This document shows positions 45,967 through 55,609 of a stretch of 64,000 nucleotides of DNA, piece by piece. How positions within the stretch are numbered: the first letter of the stretch is position 1; every line of letters starts with the position of its first letter. Made by a program: the position numbers and the translations under genes. Source of the DNA: Sporosarcina sp. P2. GTDB taxonomy: Bacteria; Bacillota; Bacilli; Bacillales_A; Planococcaceae. The notes below the pieces were generated by a model, which was not told the DNA's origin, did no database searches, and was given only the letters and a program-made list of their open reading frames with translations. The stretch is from contig NZ_PDYY01000008.1 of NCBI RefSeq assembly GCF_002743255.1, forward strand, positions 62,001-126,000, written 5' to 3'.

Positions 45967-46752
45967 ATGAAAATGAAAGTACTCGGTCTACTGACGATCT
46001 TAGGGTTGCTATTGACGGCATGCAGTCCAACCGGTAGCAATGAAACAATAAAAATAGGCACGACAGCAGGAATTTATGCAAAAGTTATCGATCAGGCATT
46101 AAAACCGGCACTTGAAGAGCTAGGTTACACAGTTGAAATCGAAACGTACGTAGATTTAATCGAACCAAATAAAGCGTTGGCTGATGGCGAAATAGACGCC
46201 AACATCAACCAACAACAAATCAATCTTCAGCGGTTTAACGAACAATATGATTTGCCGATAGTGGCTTTAACGGAAGTTCCGAGTGTGGGTCTTGGCTTGT
46301 ACTCCAACTCGTTGACATCGATGGACGATATACCAAATGGTTCATGGGTTACTATTCCGAATGATGAACTAGGCACGGCAAGAGCCCTACGTTTCCTTGA
46401 ACAGCAGGGGTTAATTTCAATAGATCCAAAAGCACCAACTTATGAGGTTACAGAAAAGCAAATTGAGAGTAATCCGAAAAACCTAAACATCCAGCCCATC
46501 TTGATTGCTCAGCTGATTCCATCTATGGCAAGCGGTGATTTAGCAATTATTCCAGACAATTATATTATGGTCAATGAAATGGAATTGGACGATGCTCTGT
46601 CGCACGAACAGCTTGATGAAGAGTTGCAATATATTGTTGCAGTTAGAGAAGAAGATCGTGAGAAGGATTTTGCATTTGCGATTAAAAAAGCAGTAGCATC
46701 GAAAACATTCCAAGAAGCTATTGATGAACATTTCCAAGGCTTCGGAAAATAA
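45967..46752 (+). CDS. metQ: MetQ/NlpA-family substrate-binding lipoprotein
   Basis: A 261-residue extracytoplasmic lipoprotein with lipobox LTAC (C19), normally the binding protein of a methionine or related amino acid ABC importer. Family features are IKIGTTAGIYA, VDLIEPNKALADGEIDAN and NYIMVNEME. The ATG at 45967 is chosen because AAGGAA is 10 bases upstream; a TTG two codons earlier is too close. The ATPase and permease genes metN and metP are not adjacent, so it is an orphan binding protein here. Confidence 0.88.
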   Translation: MKMKVLGLLTILGLLLTACSPTGSNETIKIGTTAGIYAKVIDQALKPALEELGYTVEIETYVDLIEPNKALADGEIDANINQQQINLQRFNEQYDLPIVALTEVPSVGLGLYSNSLTSMDDIPNGSWVTIPNDELGTARALRFLEQQGLISIDPKAPTYEVTEKQIESNPKNLNIQPILIAQLIPSMASGDLAIIPDNYIMVNEMELDDALSHEQLDEELQYIVAVREEDREKDFAFAIKKAVASKTFQEAIDEHFQGFGK

Positions 46753-46796
46753 AAACCACGTATGGACTCAACTGGGAGCCATACGTGGTTTTTTCG
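46752..46796 (+). terminator. Terminator of metQ
   Basis: AAAACCACGTATGG pairs with CCATACGTGGTTTT and ends in a T-run. Confidence 0.93.
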
Positions 46797-46802
46797 TCTA
46801 AC

Positions 46803-47906
46803 TTATCTTTGTTGTCGCTTCAAAAAGTCTATATCAGGGTAATAGGCATCTTTTACGAGTAAATTCGGCCCCAAACAACGCACAGCAGGACAGTGACAGC
46901 TTACGCTTTTCGCTAATGGATGCTGTTGCCATTTATCGTATAGATCGGTTAAATGATCGGTTTGAATATTTCCAAGTGGCGGAACATCTCCGAAATCTGT
47001 CACGATCACATCTCCGGTAAACATATTGACATTCAACCGGGAACGACCATCTGGATCATTTCGTACAGTGACGTTTTCACTTGCTGCAAGTTTCGTAAAT
47101 AATTCTTGATCTCTCGCGTCGTGACTGCAATTATAAAATGGCAATGTTCCAAATAGCATCCAAGTTTGCGGATCACGGTAGGACAGCAAATCGAGCATGG
47201 CGATACGTGTTTCGTCCAAAGTGAGCACATCCAATGACGAAGCGAAATCGCTAGGATACATGGGATGTATTTCATGGCGTCCACATTTCATTTCATGGAC
47301 GACTTGTTCATGAATCGTCTGTAAATGAGGCAATGTTCGGCGATTCAGCATAGTTTCCGCTGACACCATTACACCCATTTCAGACAATGCTTGACTGTTT
47401 TCAATCATGCGTACGAATTGTGCTACACGACGTTCACGTGGCGGTTTGCGTTCCATACGAGCGAATCCCCCATCGATGAAATCATCGACCGTACCCCAGT
47501 TATGTGAAATATGCAGTACATCCAAATAGGGTGCAATTAATTCATAACGTTCTATAGGCATAGTAAGATTTGAATTCACCTGCGTCTTAATCCCGCGCGC
47601 ATGTGCATACTGCAATAGCGGTACGACATACTGCTCGACGGACTTCTTCGAAAACATCGGTTCGCCACCTGTTAAGCTAATCGTTCGCAAGTGGGGGATT
47701 TCATCCAATCTCTGCAACAGCAATTCGATGGGTAATGCTTGTGGATCTTTCGGTTGTAGCATATATCCAACGGCACAGTGTTCACAACGCATATTGCATA
47801 AGTATGTCGTCGTGAATTCTATACTTGATAGAACTTGTTTACCGTGGAACTCTACATCTTGATACGCTTCCCATGCATCTAGTAGACGGGAATGTGAAAG
47901 TACCAT
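46803..47906 (-). CDS. yfkAB: Radical SAM protein, YfkAB-type with CxCxxxxC tail
   Basis: A 367-residue radical SAM enzyme. The cluster motif is C37-x3-C41-x2-C44 (CNMRCEHC), followed by SLTGGEPMFS. The C-terminal cysteine motif is C337-x-C339-x4-C344 (CHCPAVRC), probably an auxiliary iron-sulphur site. Together these match the Bacillus YfkAB family, whose substrate is not known. It lies 21 bases after the SEC-C protein gene in the same direction, so the two probably form an operon. Confidence 0.88.
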   Translation of the reverse strand: MVLSHSRLLDAWEAYQDVEFHGKQVLSSIEFTTTYLCNMRCEHCAVGYMLQPKDPQALPIELLLQRLDEIPHLRTISLTGGEPMFSKKSVEQYVVPLLQYAHARGIKTQVNSNLTMPIERYELIAPYLDVLHISHNWGTVDDFIDGGFARMERKPPRERRVAQFVRMIENSQALSEMGVMVSAETMLNRRTLPHLQTIHEQVVHEMKCGRHEIHPMYPSDFASSLDVLTLDETRIAMLDLLSYRDPQTWMLFGTLPFYNCSHDARDQELFTKLAASENVTVRNDPDGRSRLNVNMFTGDVIVTDFGDVPPLGNIQTDHLTDLYDKWQQHPLAKSVSCHCPAVRCLGPNLLVKDAYYPDIDFLKRQQR

Positions 47907-47927
47907 GTACGTAACTCCTTATACCAA

Positions 47928-48902
47928 TTAATTTTTATCGCTAGCATATTCCGCCAAATCCTTCGCGTATTTACTCATCGAAGAAGTAGAAACATCGAAT
48001 GCTTCCGCGATTTCTTTTAGTGTCATATCGAGTGGTTCAAAATAGTTATTGTCTTGTCCATAACGGATTGCGCCCGCTGCAATCGCTAGTTTTTTACGTG
48101 CTTTTGGCTGCTTATCTACTAAGAAGTCTTCAAGCACTTCAAGCAATGCCTCCGATTCTCGGTCATGTTGCTGTAAAAAATCATCAGCCGACTCTATAAC
48201 GCCTGCTTCAAATTCAGTAAACTCATCTCCGGTATAGCCGCTTTCACCAAGCGCTATCCAGAACTTCATGATGGATTCTTTTAGCGAAGGATTTTCAGTA
48301 TCCGCAAGTGTTTTGGCAAATTGTTTGATTGCTTCCGAATGATCAGTCGGGAAGAAGATTAAACTGGAGACTGCTAGATAATTACCTTCAGACGTACCAT
48401 CAGAAAGTATGAAGCAATAGAAGTGCACACCAACAGGAATAGGCTTATCGCTTTCTTTCCACAATTCAATCGTTTCATCACCAAGAATACTTGTAGCTGT
48501 TAAATAAGTATTCCCGACAGCAGTTACTTCACCGATAAATACACGCGGCTCTGACCATCTATCCAATAATTCTAGAATAGATGGTCGAATATGTTTTTTC
48601 TTCTGCTTTGCCACATAGTCGTCCCAAATATCTCTTCGTTTATGGAAGAAAAATTCGTCAAGCGCAATCGTTTCGATCATTTCTTGTGGTAAATAACTAT
48701 TCAATGAAGATTTCCATGTATTGGCAAATTCCACGAACGCCGGTATATCTGGTCGCTGGGGATGAATATCATAAAATGTTTGCAATAAGTGCTCCATTTC
48801 ATCTGTCAACAAATCCTCAACTGTCACCGCATCTTTTCGTTCGCAGCACTTTTTATATTTCTTACCACTGCCACATGGGCACGGGTCATTACGTCCAACC
48901 AT
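47928..48902 (-). CDS. SEC-C motif protein with C-terminal helix-turn-helix
   Basis: A 324-residue protein. It starts with a SEC-C zinc motif (C8-x-C10, C19-C20 in DPCPCGSGKKYKKCC), as at the C-terminus of SecA. The middle region of about 230 residues is unfamiliar. The last 40 residues (TLKEIAEAFDVSTSSMSKYA) look like a helix-turn-helix. This order, zinc motif first and DNA-binding-like helix last, may point to a regulator or an adaptor. It is the first gene of a likely two-gene unit with the radical SAM enzyme. Confidence 0.75.
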   Translation of the reverse strand: MVGRNDPCPCGSGKKYKKCCERKDAVTVEDLLTDEMEHLLQTFYDIHPQRPDIPAFVEFANTWKSSLNSYLPQEMIETIALDEFFFHKRRDIWDDYVAKQKKKHIRPSILELLDRWSEPRVFIGEVTAVGNTYLTATSILGDETIELWKESDKPIPVGVHFYCFILSDGTSEGNYLAVSSLIFFPTDHSEAIKQFAKTLADTENPSLKESIMKFWIALGESGYTGDEFTEFEAGVIESADDFLQQHDRESEALLEVLEDFLVDKQPKARKKLAIAAGAIRYGQDNNYFEPLDMTLKEIAEAFDVSTSSMSKYAKDLAEYASDKN

Positions 48903-49000
48903 TAAAACACTTCCCTTATTAAAATTACTACATATCTAAGTGTACCAAACGCGAGGCGAGTTCGCATGATATTTAATTAGCGAAACGAAGTTGGAAAATT

Positions 49001-49041
49001 AAAAACCACTCTTCGAATCATCTAGATTCAAAGAGTGGTCC
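49001..49041 (-). terminator. Terminator of ptsHI
   Basis: ACCACTCTTCGAATCA pairs with the inverse stretch ending AGAGTGGT, with one mismatch region, and runs into TTTTT on the minus strand. Confidence 0.85.
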
Positions 49042-49052
49042 ATTACATATAA

Positions 49053-50768
49053 TTAGCGATCCAAACTCTTGATAAATTGCAAGACTTCATCAGCGGTAGA
49101 CAGGGAAAGAATATGATCTATTTGACTTTCCAAAGCGGTCTTAGACAGGTTCTTAATTTGTGAACGTGCACGAAGGATTGAAGATGCACTCATAGAAAAT
49201 TCATCTAATCCCATCCCGAGCAATATAGGAATTGCCGTTTCGTCACGTGCCATTTCTCCACACATGCCTACTGCTTTACCTTCTTTATGAGCCGCGTCAA
49301 TAATCAATTTAATAAAGCGCAAAATTGACGGATTATATGGTTGATAAAGGTAAGATACGTTTTCATTCATCCGATCAGCGGCCATCGTATACTGAATTAA
49401 ATCATTTGAACCAATTGAGAAGAAATCTACTTCCTTGGCAAAGACATCAGCCAATATAGCCACAGCCGGCGTTTCAACCATAATACCGAGTTGAATCGTT
49501 TCGTTTACCTCGACTTTATCACTGATGAGTTGTTGTTTTACGTCTAAGAATATTTCTTTTGCTTGCCTGAATTCATCAATTGTTGTAATCATTGGAAACA
49601 TGATCCGCAAGTTTCCATATATACTAGCACGCAATAACGCACGTAGCTGCGTTCTAAACATATCTTCATTATCGAGACATAGGCGAATAGCTCGTAAACC
49701 TAAGAATGGATTGGCTTCATGCGGTATTTGTAAATAAGATAATTCTTTATCTCCACCAATGTCCAGAGTTCGAACAACGGTAGCGCTTCCGTTCATTTGT
49801 TTTAACACACTTTTATAAGCTTCGAACTGTTCATCTTCGGTCGGAAATTGTTCTTTTTCCATGTAAAGAAACTCCGTGCGAAATAAACCAATGGTTTCCC
49901 CGCCGTTTTTTAAGACACTTTCAACATCGTCAGGAGTTCCGATATTTCCTGCTAATTCAACGCGATGACCATCAAGCGTGATAGTAGGTTCATGCGCAAG
50001 CAATTGCCATTCTGCCTTTTGCTTAGCAAATGCTTGTTGCTTTTTTTGATAAGCGACTAAAGTTTCTGCGTCAGGGTTCACAATAATTTTCCCGGCTTCC
50101 CCGTCAACAATAATAATTTCGCCGTTTTGAATCGTAGCCATTGCCGTTTTACTTCCGACAACGGCTGGAATCTCCAATGTTCTCGCTAAAATTGCAGAGT
50201 GAGAAGTAGGCCCCCCAATATCCGTTACAAATCCTTTAATCAGTTCGGGATTCAGTTGAACAGTATGAGAAGGCGTCAAGTCTTCCGCAATGATAACGAC
50301 CTCTTGTGTAATGTCTTCGGGTGTTTGAATGCTTACGCCAAGCAAATGGGAAAGGATTCGTTTCGTCACATCCCGAATATCAGCGGCACGTTCTCTCATA
50401 TATGGATCGTCCATCGCTTCGAAAATGGACACGTATAAGTTTGCCGCTTCTTGTACCGCATATTCGGCGTTCACGTGTTGCGTTTGAATCATATCTGTAA
50501 TAGCAGCGCGTAATTCTGGATCGTCGAGAACGAGTAAATGCGCACTGAAAATGGCTGCCTCCTGATCACTAAACTTTTCCTGTGTCTGTTTCTGAATAGT
50601 CGCCAATTCTGATCGGGAATGGGAAAGTGCGATTTGTAGACGATCTATCTCTGATGACACGTCTGAAATGGATTCCTTCAGTACAGTCAACTCAGCATTT
50701 TCTAGACGAAAGGCCTTAGCGATAGAAATACCATTGGAGGCTGCTATGCCCTGAAGGATATTTTCCAT
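49053..50768 (-). CDS. ptsI: PTS enzyme I
   Basis: Phosphoenolpyruvate-protein phosphotransferase of 571 residues, the cytoplasmic energy-coupling enzyme of the sugar phosphotransferase system. The phospho-accepting histidine is H190 in GGPTSHSAI. The C-terminal PEP-binding barrel shows [55 protein letters not shown] and VGMCGEMA. Its ATG overlaps the ptsH stop by one base, so the two are coupled. It powers the fructose transporter encoded divergently. Confidence 0.97.
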   Translation of the reverse strand: MENILQGIAASNGISIAKAFRLENAELTVLKESISDVSSEIDRLQIALSHSRSELATIQKQTQEKFSDQEAAIFSAHLLVLDDPELRAAITDMIQTQHVNAEYAVQEAANLYVSIFEAMDDPYMRERAADIRDVTKRILSHLLGVSIQTPEDITQEVVIIAEDLTPSHTVQLNPELIKGFVTDIGGPTSHSAILARTLEIPAVVGSKTAMATIQNGEIIIVDGEAGKIIVNPDAETLVAYQKKQQAFAKQKAEWQLLAHEPTITLDGHRVELAGNIGTPDDVESVLKNGGETIGLFRTEFLYMEKEQFPTEDEQFEAYKSVLKQMNGSATVVRTLDIGGDKELSYLQIPHEANPFLGLRAIRLCLDNEDMFRTQLRALLRASIYGNLRIMFPMITTIDEFRQAKEIFLDVKQQLISDKVEVNETIQLGIMVETPAVAILADVFAKEVDFFSIGSNDLIQYTMAADRMNENVSYLYQPYNPSILRFIKLIIDAAHKEGKAVGMCGEMARDETAIPILLGMGLDEFSMSASSILRARSQIKNLSKTALESQIDHILSLSTADEVLQFIKSLDR

Positions 50769-51034
50769 TAGTCTTCTGCGCCTTCAGAACGTAATAATTC
50801 CTCCAACTTATTCATTGCTTCTTTTTCATCATCACCATCTGCAATTAACGTAATGGTAGATCCTGCAGCGACACCAAGTGACATCACTCCAAGAATAGAT
50901 TTTAGATTTACCTTCTTTTCTTTATATTCAAGTGAAAGTTCTGATTTGAAAGGAGTAGCGGCAGCGACCAATTGGGCAGCTGGACGTGCGTGAAGCCCTT
51001 CACCATTGCTGAATACGAATTGTTTTTTTATCAT
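50768..51034 (-). CDS. ptsH: Phosphocarrier protein HPr
   Basis: An 88-residue phosphocarrier. H15 in GLHARPA receives phosphate from enzyme I, and S46 in [12 protein letters not shown] is the regulatory site phosphorylated by HPr kinase in Firmicutes, where it serves CcpA-dependent catabolite control. AGGAGGTT lies upstream of the ATG. It is divergent from fruR; the 117 bases between them hold five tandem 10-bp repeats. Confidence 0.97.
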   Translation of the reverse strand: MIKKQFVFSNGEGLHARPAAQLVAAATPFKSELSLEYKEKKVNLKSILGVMSLGVAAGSTITLIADGDDEKEAMNKLEELLRSEGAED

Positions 51035-51047
51035 TACGATAACCTCC

Positions 51048-51097
51048 TATGAATTGTTTTGAATGTTTTTGACTGCTTATGAATGATTATGATAGAT
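51048..51097. repeat. Five tandem 10-bp direct repeats between ptsH and fruR
   Basis: Units in order are TATGAATTGT, TTTGAATGTT, TTTGACTGCT, TATGAATGAT and TATGATAGAT, with consensus TWTGAATGNT and an exact 10-base period, one helical turn. DeoR-family regulators such as FruR bind short direct repeats, so this is a plausible operator array controlling fruRKA and perhaps ptsHI. Confidence 0.65.
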
Positions 51098-51151
51098 TTT
51101 ATTGAAAAATTCAAGTAATATGTTGTTATTGATAGAAAAGGTGGGTTGCGC

Positions 51152-51904
51152 ATGCTGACAAATGAACGATATGAATTAATCTTAAAAAAATTGGCTACTT
51201 ATAAAACGGTGAAGATTACGGAATTAGTAGAGGCAACCGGCGCATCTGAATCTACCATTCGAAGAGATTTAACTGAACTCGAAACGCTCAATAAACTTCA
51301 ACGTATTCATGGTGGGGCCACTATGCCAGATCGAGATATGCAAGAGCTAAGCATTTCAGCCAAGTCGGAAAAATATTTTTCTGAAAAAGTAAAAGTCGCA
51401 TCCTTGGCAGCTAGTATAGTCAAAGAAGGGGATTTCATTTATCTTGATGCGGGGACAACTACGTTTCACATGATACCTTTTCTAAAAGATCGTAATATAA
51501 CGGTGGTAACAAATGGGCTGACACATGTGGAATCCCTAACGGAGTATGGCATTTCCACTTATTTAATTGGAGGCCATGTCAAAGCTACGACAGGTGCGCT
51601 TGTAGGGCAACAAGCTAGGAACTCGTTAAAACAATATCATTTCAATAAATGTTTTTTGGGTACGAATGGGGTTGATCCTGTTCACGGATATTCGACGCCA
51701 GATCCTGATGAGGTCACTGTGAAAAGTTTGGCAGCAGAGCAATCAAGAACTACTTATATAGTGGCGGATCATTCCAAAGTGAATAGAAACAGTTTCATTA
51801 AATTTTTATCTATAGAAGAAGCAGTGTTGCTTATTGACGAAATACCAGATGATATTCTAAATGAACTAGAAGAAAAAACGTTAGTAAAGGTGGTACAGAA
51901 ATGA
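51152..51904 (+). CDS. fruR: DeoR-family regulator of the fructose operon
   Basis: A 250-residue repressor. The N-terminal winged helix-turn-helix is the DeoR type (ERYELILKKL, ITELVEATGASESTIRRDL, RIHGGA), and the C-terminal sugar-phosphate sensor domain contains LDAGTTTFHM, TNGLTHVE and FLGTNGVD. The effector is likely fructose 1-phosphate. The ATG at 51152 has AAAGGTGG eight bases upstream; an in-frame TTG two codons earlier is too close. Overlaps fruK by 4 bases. Confidence 0.93.
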   Translation: MLTNERYELILKKLATYKTVKITELVEATGASESTIRRDLTELETLNKLQRIHGGATMPDRDMQELSISAKSEKYFSEKVKVASLAASIVKEGDFIYLDAGTTTFHMIPFLKDRNITVVTNGLTHVESLTEYGISTYLIGGHVKATTGALVGQQARNSLKQYHFNKCFLGTNGVDPVHGYSTPDPDEVTVKSLAAEQSRTTYIVADHSKVNRNSFIKFLSIEEAVLLIDEIPDDILNELEEKTLVKVVQK

Positions 51905-52815
51905 TTTTCACATGTACATTCATGCCGACAGTAGACTATACTGCTTACTTATCTAATTTTGAGCGTGGAGAACTGAATCGTACAAATGAAGTGTATTACT
52001 ATCCAGGTGGAAAAGGTATTAACGTATCACGGGTAGTTCACAGACTAGGTGTAGATACGGTAGCATGCGGTTTCATTGGAGGCTTCACAGGCGACTATAT
52101 TGAGGACTTTTTACAAAAAGAAGGTATAAAAACTGATTTTATTCGCACCGCAGATATTACCCGAATCAATGTGAAAATTAAATCCACTGATGAAACGGAG
52201 TTAAATGGGCCTGGGCCGAGTTTAAATGAAAAAAATATTCAAGATCTTCTTGAGCGAATTGGACGACTAACTGAAAATGACTGGTTAGTGATTGCAGGAA
52301 GAATACCAGAGTCTCTACCTTCGTCATTCTTATCTGAACTTGCCGCACTTTGTGAAAAAAATAAAGTGAAGTTTGTAGTGGATACATCAGGACCTGCTTT
52401 GAAACAGATCATGGAAGTAACTAAGCCATTCTTAATCAAACCGAATGAACAGGAACTTGGAGAATTGGTTGGTAAGCCCATTCATAGTAAACAAGAAGCA
52501 GTTGGTTATGCCAAAAAACTAGTAAGTGAAGGTGTTCAACATGTGGTGATATCGATGGGCAAAGAAGGGGCGCTCTATGTATCAGCTAACGAAACATTGG
52601 CAGCCACTGCACCAAAAGGTAAGCTCGTCAATTCGGTAGGTGCGGGGGACTCACTAGTATCAGGTTTTATCGCATCCTTCTCCAAAGATGGACATGCGGG
52701 AAATGCTTTTAGATATGGAGTTGCTAGCGGTAGTGCCACCGCTTTCCAGTCCGATTTATGTGAAAAGGAAGATGTTGAGTCATTATTGAGTCAAGTGATC
52801 ATTACGAAATTATAG
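51901..52815 (+). CDS. fruK: 1-phosphofructokinase
   Basis: PfkB-family kinase of 304 residues that phosphorylates fructose 1-phosphate to the 1,6-bisphosphate. It has the N-terminal sugar-binding YYPGGKGINVSRV motif and the C-terminal anion-hole/catalytic motif NSVGAGDSLVSGF with the catalytic Asp. The genetic context between fruR and fruA, and the start NPTVDYT-like MPTVDYTAYL, support FruK over tagatose 6-phosphate kinase. ATGA overlap with fruR. Confidence 0.94.
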   Translation: MIFTCTFMPTVDYTAYLSNFERGELNRTNEVYYYPGGKGINVSRVVHRLGVDTVACGFIGGFTGDYIEDFLQKEGIKTDFIRTADITRINVKIKSTDETELNGPGPSLNEKNIQDLLERIGRLTENDWLVIAGRIPESLPSSFLSELAALCEKNKVKFVVDTSGPALKQIMEVTKPFLIKPNEQELGELVGKPIHSKQEAVGYAKKLVSEGVQHVVISMGKEGALYVSANETLAATAPKGKLVNSVGAGDSLVSGFIASFSKDGHAGNAFRYGVASGSATAFQSDLCEKEDVESLLSQVIITKL

Positions 52816-52831
52816 GAAGAGGTGCTATTCT

Positions 52832-54739
52832 ATGAAAATCACACAGTTATTGACAGAGGATACAATCAACCTTCATTTACAATCTAGATCGAAGGATACG
52901 GTTTTGTCCGAAATGATTCAGCAGTTATATGATGCAGGGAAGTTACGTGACAAAGAACAGTTCACGAATGATATTCTGCATCGCGAAAGTCAGAGCACAA
53001 CGGGTATTGGTGAAGGAATCGCTATTCCACACGCGAAGTCAGCTGCTGTTCAGACGCCTGCTATCGCATTTGGCCGTTCTTTAGAAGGTGTGGACTTTGA
53101 TTCGCTCGATAGCCAACCGGCACATTTGTTTTTCATGATTGCAGCGAGTGAAGGGGCGAACGACGACCATTTAGATGCACTGTCTAGATTAGCGACATTT
53201 TTGATGGATACTTCATTTCGCGATAAAATATTGTCTGCACAAACAGCAGCGGACGTATTGCAAGCGGTTAATGATAAAGAGTCGGAGTTAGATGAAGAGG
53301 TAACAGAAGATGTACAAACCAAGCAAGAAGAGAAATCAGCGGTACGTTTGCTAGCGGTTACGGCTTGTCCGACTGGAATAGCGCATACGTATATGGCTGC
53401 CGAAAAATTGAATGAGAGAGCAAAAGAACGTGGTCTTTCATTAAAGGTAGAAACAAACGGTTCATCGGGTGTGAAGAATAGATTAACGGATGCAGAAATA
53501 GCAGAAGCGGATGCCATTATTGTGGCAGCAGATACGAAAGTGGAGATGGCACGATTCGCTGGGAAACATGTGATCCAGACGAAAGTTGGAGATGCTATCT
53601 ATGAAACGGATACATTACTCGACAGAGCGATTAAAAAAGATGCACCGATTTATCAGCTAGAAAAAGGTCAGGAAGATACCTCATCGAGTGACAAGAAGAA
53701 TGGATTTTATAAACATTTGATGAATGGTGTATCAAATATGCTTCCGTTCGTCGTTGGTGGAGGAATTTTGATAGCGCTCTCTTTCTTCTGGGGAATCGAA
53801 TCTTCTAATCCAGACAGTCCTGAATACAATGCCTTTGCTGCTATGCTTAATACTATTGGTGGCGGAAAAGCATTCTTCCTTATGGTCCCTGTATTGGCTG
53901 GCTTCATAGCCTCAAGCATAGCCGATCGTCCTGGTTTTGCTCCCGGTATGATCGGGGGTCTGATAGCCATCACCGTTTCAGGCGTAGATGGAGTAGGCGG
54001 TGGTTCAGGATTTTTAGGCGGTCTTATTGCAGGGTTTTTAGCAGGGTATATTACTTTACTCGTTAAGAAACTATTTGCTCGTTTACCTAATTCACTAGAG
54101 GGATTAAAACCCGTGCTATTTTATCCCGTTTTTAGTATTGCAGCGACAGGATTAATTATGTTGCTTATCAATCCACAATTGGCCAAGCTATACACAGGAT
54201 TTTCCGCTTTCCTTGAAGGGATGGGCGGTACGAATCAAATTTTGGTAGGGTTAGTCATCGGAGGAATGATGGCTGTCGATATGGGAGGTCCGGTCAATAA
54301 AGCGGCATACACATTTGGAATTGCCATGCTTGACGCACAGAACTTCCAATTTATCGCTGCAGTAATGGCTGGCGGAATGGTGCCACCGCTTGGTATGGCG
54401 ATCGCGACTACATTATTTAAAAATCGCTATACAAAGACTGAGCGTGAAGCAGGGAAAACGGCGTATGTGCTCGGGGCATGCTTCATAACGGAAGGTGTCA
54501 TTCCGTTTGCCGCTGCTGATCCATTGCGAGTTATTCCGGCTTCAGTAGTTGGGGCTGCGACTGCAGGTGCATTAACGATGGCATTTGATATCGCTTTACG
54601 TGCACCTCACGGAGGAATCTTTGTCATGGGACTCGTTGAAGGTGGAATCAGTAAGATTCTACTGTATGCATCCGCAATAATTATTGGTTCGGTCATTACA
54701 GGCCTAATTGCCGGCTTGTTACGAAAGAAGCCTGTTTGA
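52832..54739 (+). CDS. fruA: Fructose-specific PTS enzyme IIABC
   Basis: A 635-residue membrane permease that imports fructose as fructose 1-phosphate. Domain order is IIA (about 1-150, phospho-H67 in IAIPHAKS), IIB (about 170-270, phospho-C179 in VTACPTGIAHTYMA) and IIC (about 290-635, multiple membrane helices, with DMGGPVNKAAYTFG and FITEGVIPFAAADPLRVIP). The acidic linker after IIA is rich in Glu. GGAAGAGG lies upstream of the ATG. Last gene of fruRKA, followed by a terminator. Confidence 0.96.
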   Translation: MKITQLLTEDTINLHLQSRSKDTVLSEMIQQLYDAGKLRDKEQFTNDILHRESQSTTGIGEGIAIPHAKSAAVQTPAIAFGRSLEGVDFDSLDSQPAHLFFMIAASEGANDDHLDALSRLATFLMDTSFRDKILSAQTAADVLQAVNDKESELDEEVTEDVQTKQEEKSAVRLLAVTACPTGIAHTYMAAEKLNERAKERGLSLKVETNGSSGVKNRLTDAEIAEADAIIVAADTKVEMARFAGKHVIQTKVGDAIYETDTLLDRAIKKDAPIYQLEKGQEDTSSSDKKNGFYKHLMNGVSNMLPFVVGGGILIALSFFWGIESSNPDSPEYNAFAAMLNTIGGGKAFFLMVPVLAGFIASSIADRPGFAPGMIGGLIAITVSGVDGVGGGSGFLGGLIAGFLAGYITLLVKKLFARLPNSLEGLKPVLFYPVFSIAATGLIMLLINPQLAKLYTGFSAFLEGMGGTNQILVGLVIGGMMAVDMGGPVNKAAYTFGIAMLDAQNFQFIAAVMAGGMVPPLGMAIATTLFKNRYTKTEREAGKTAYVLGACFITEGVIPFAAADPLRVIPASVVGAATAGALTMAFDIALRAPHGGIFVMGLVEGGISKILLYASAIIIGSVITGLIAGLLRKKPV

Positions 54740-54763
54740 TATCAAATGATATAACTAGTAACG

Positions 54764-54809
54764 GCTGGCCGCGCTATGTCATTAGTTGACATAGCGTGGC
54801 CAGCTTTTT
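54764..54809 (+). terminator. Terminator of the fru operon
   Basis: GCTGGCCGCGCTATGTCA pairs with TGACATAGCGTGGCCAGC (one G-T) and is followed by TTTTT. Confidence 0.95.
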
Positions 54810-54963
54810 ACTCTTTATATCCAATCTTACCGCAACATGGTAAACTATGTAAGATGCATATATTTGTATGGGTCGGGGAAATTTTACAATATAAAGTATG
54901 AAGGAATTTTTAACTATGTGGGAACGTTGAGGACAAAACACTATCGAAAAGGGGAATAGCTAC

Positions 54964-55341
54964 ATGGGATTGTTTGATGGACTCTTAGGGAATGCTTCTG
55001 TCGTAAACAATGAAGAAGTGGAGAAAGAACTGGAATTGATCCTGGCGGAAGGTGAAGAAGTGGAAGCTGCGTTTAAGATAGTGCGCGATTTAATTGTATT
55101 TACGAAAACGCGATTAATACTAGTTGATAAGCAAGGAATCACAGGAAAGAAAGTGGAATACCATTCGGTGCCATTTAAAAGCATCTCCCATTATAGTGTA
55201 GAAACTGCGGGTACATTTGATATGGATGCAGAATTGAAAATCTGGATATCAAGCTCACTGACTCCACATATTGAAAAGCAGTTTAGAAAAGATAAAGCTA
55301 TTTATAATATTCAAAAAATATTAGCAACGGTTTGTGTTTAA
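54964..55341 (+). CDS. PH-domain protein (bacterial PH, YvbH/YozO-like)
   Basis: A 125-residue cytoplasmic protein with the bacterial pleckstrin-homology fold: IVRDLIVFTKTRLILVDKQG, KKVEYHSVPFKSISHYSVETAG and ELKIWISS are typical strands of that family, and the C-terminal amphipathic helix follows. No catalytic residue is expected; such proteins are thought to mediate protein interactions, and their role is not established. AAAGGGGAA precedes the ATG. Confidence 0.82.
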   Translation: MGLFDGLLGNASVVNNEEVEKELELILAEGEEVEAAFKIVRDLIVFTKTRLILVDKQGITGKKVEYHSVPFKSISHYSVETAGTFDMDAELKIWISSSLTPHIEKQFRKDKAIYNIQKILATVCV

Positions 55342-55355
55342 ACTACATTACACTT

Positions 55356-55396
55356 AATGAAGCGGTACTTTCTGTAATAGAAAGTGCCACTTCATC
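55356..55396. terminator. Inverted repeat between convergent genes
   Basis: AATGAAGCGGTACTTTC and GAAAGTGCCACTTCATC pair with two mismatches. T-runs are weak, so termination is probable but not certain. Confidence 0.5.
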
Positions 55397-55397
55397 C

Positions 55398-55526
55398 TTA
55401 CTTCATTTTTGGTGATGTAACGTTTTCATACGCAATAAGTGTCACACCTAATTTATCTTCCAAGCGATTCAGCGCATGTAAATCATCGGTGCTCAATTCC
55501 GCAAGCGTCGCGTCTTTATTTGTCAT
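55398..55526 (-). CDS. Small 42-residue protein
   Basis: A 42-codon frame beginning MTNKDATLAELSTDDLHALN and ending TSPKMK. It is acidic and helical in the middle (LSTDDLHALNRLEDKLGVTL), with no membrane segment. AAAGGAAGG lies about 8 bases upstream of the ATG and an inverted repeat follows the stop. Similar short LSxxDLxxLxxLExxLGVxLIAY frames are common as uncharacterised small proteins in Bacillales, but I cannot name the family. Confidence 0.65.
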   Translation of the reverse strand: MTNKDATLAELSTDDLHALNRLEDKLGVTLIAYENVTSPKMK

Positions 55527-55609
55527 CTACATACCTTCCTTTCCTAGTTTACATCTATAGTGGCTAAATCGTTTCAACCTATACATACGAGAAATTAGGA
55601 GGCCATGAC

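Noticed and set aside
52178..54000. Minus-strand frames inside fruK and fruA
   Set aside because: Low-complexity antisense shadows with no ribosome sites.
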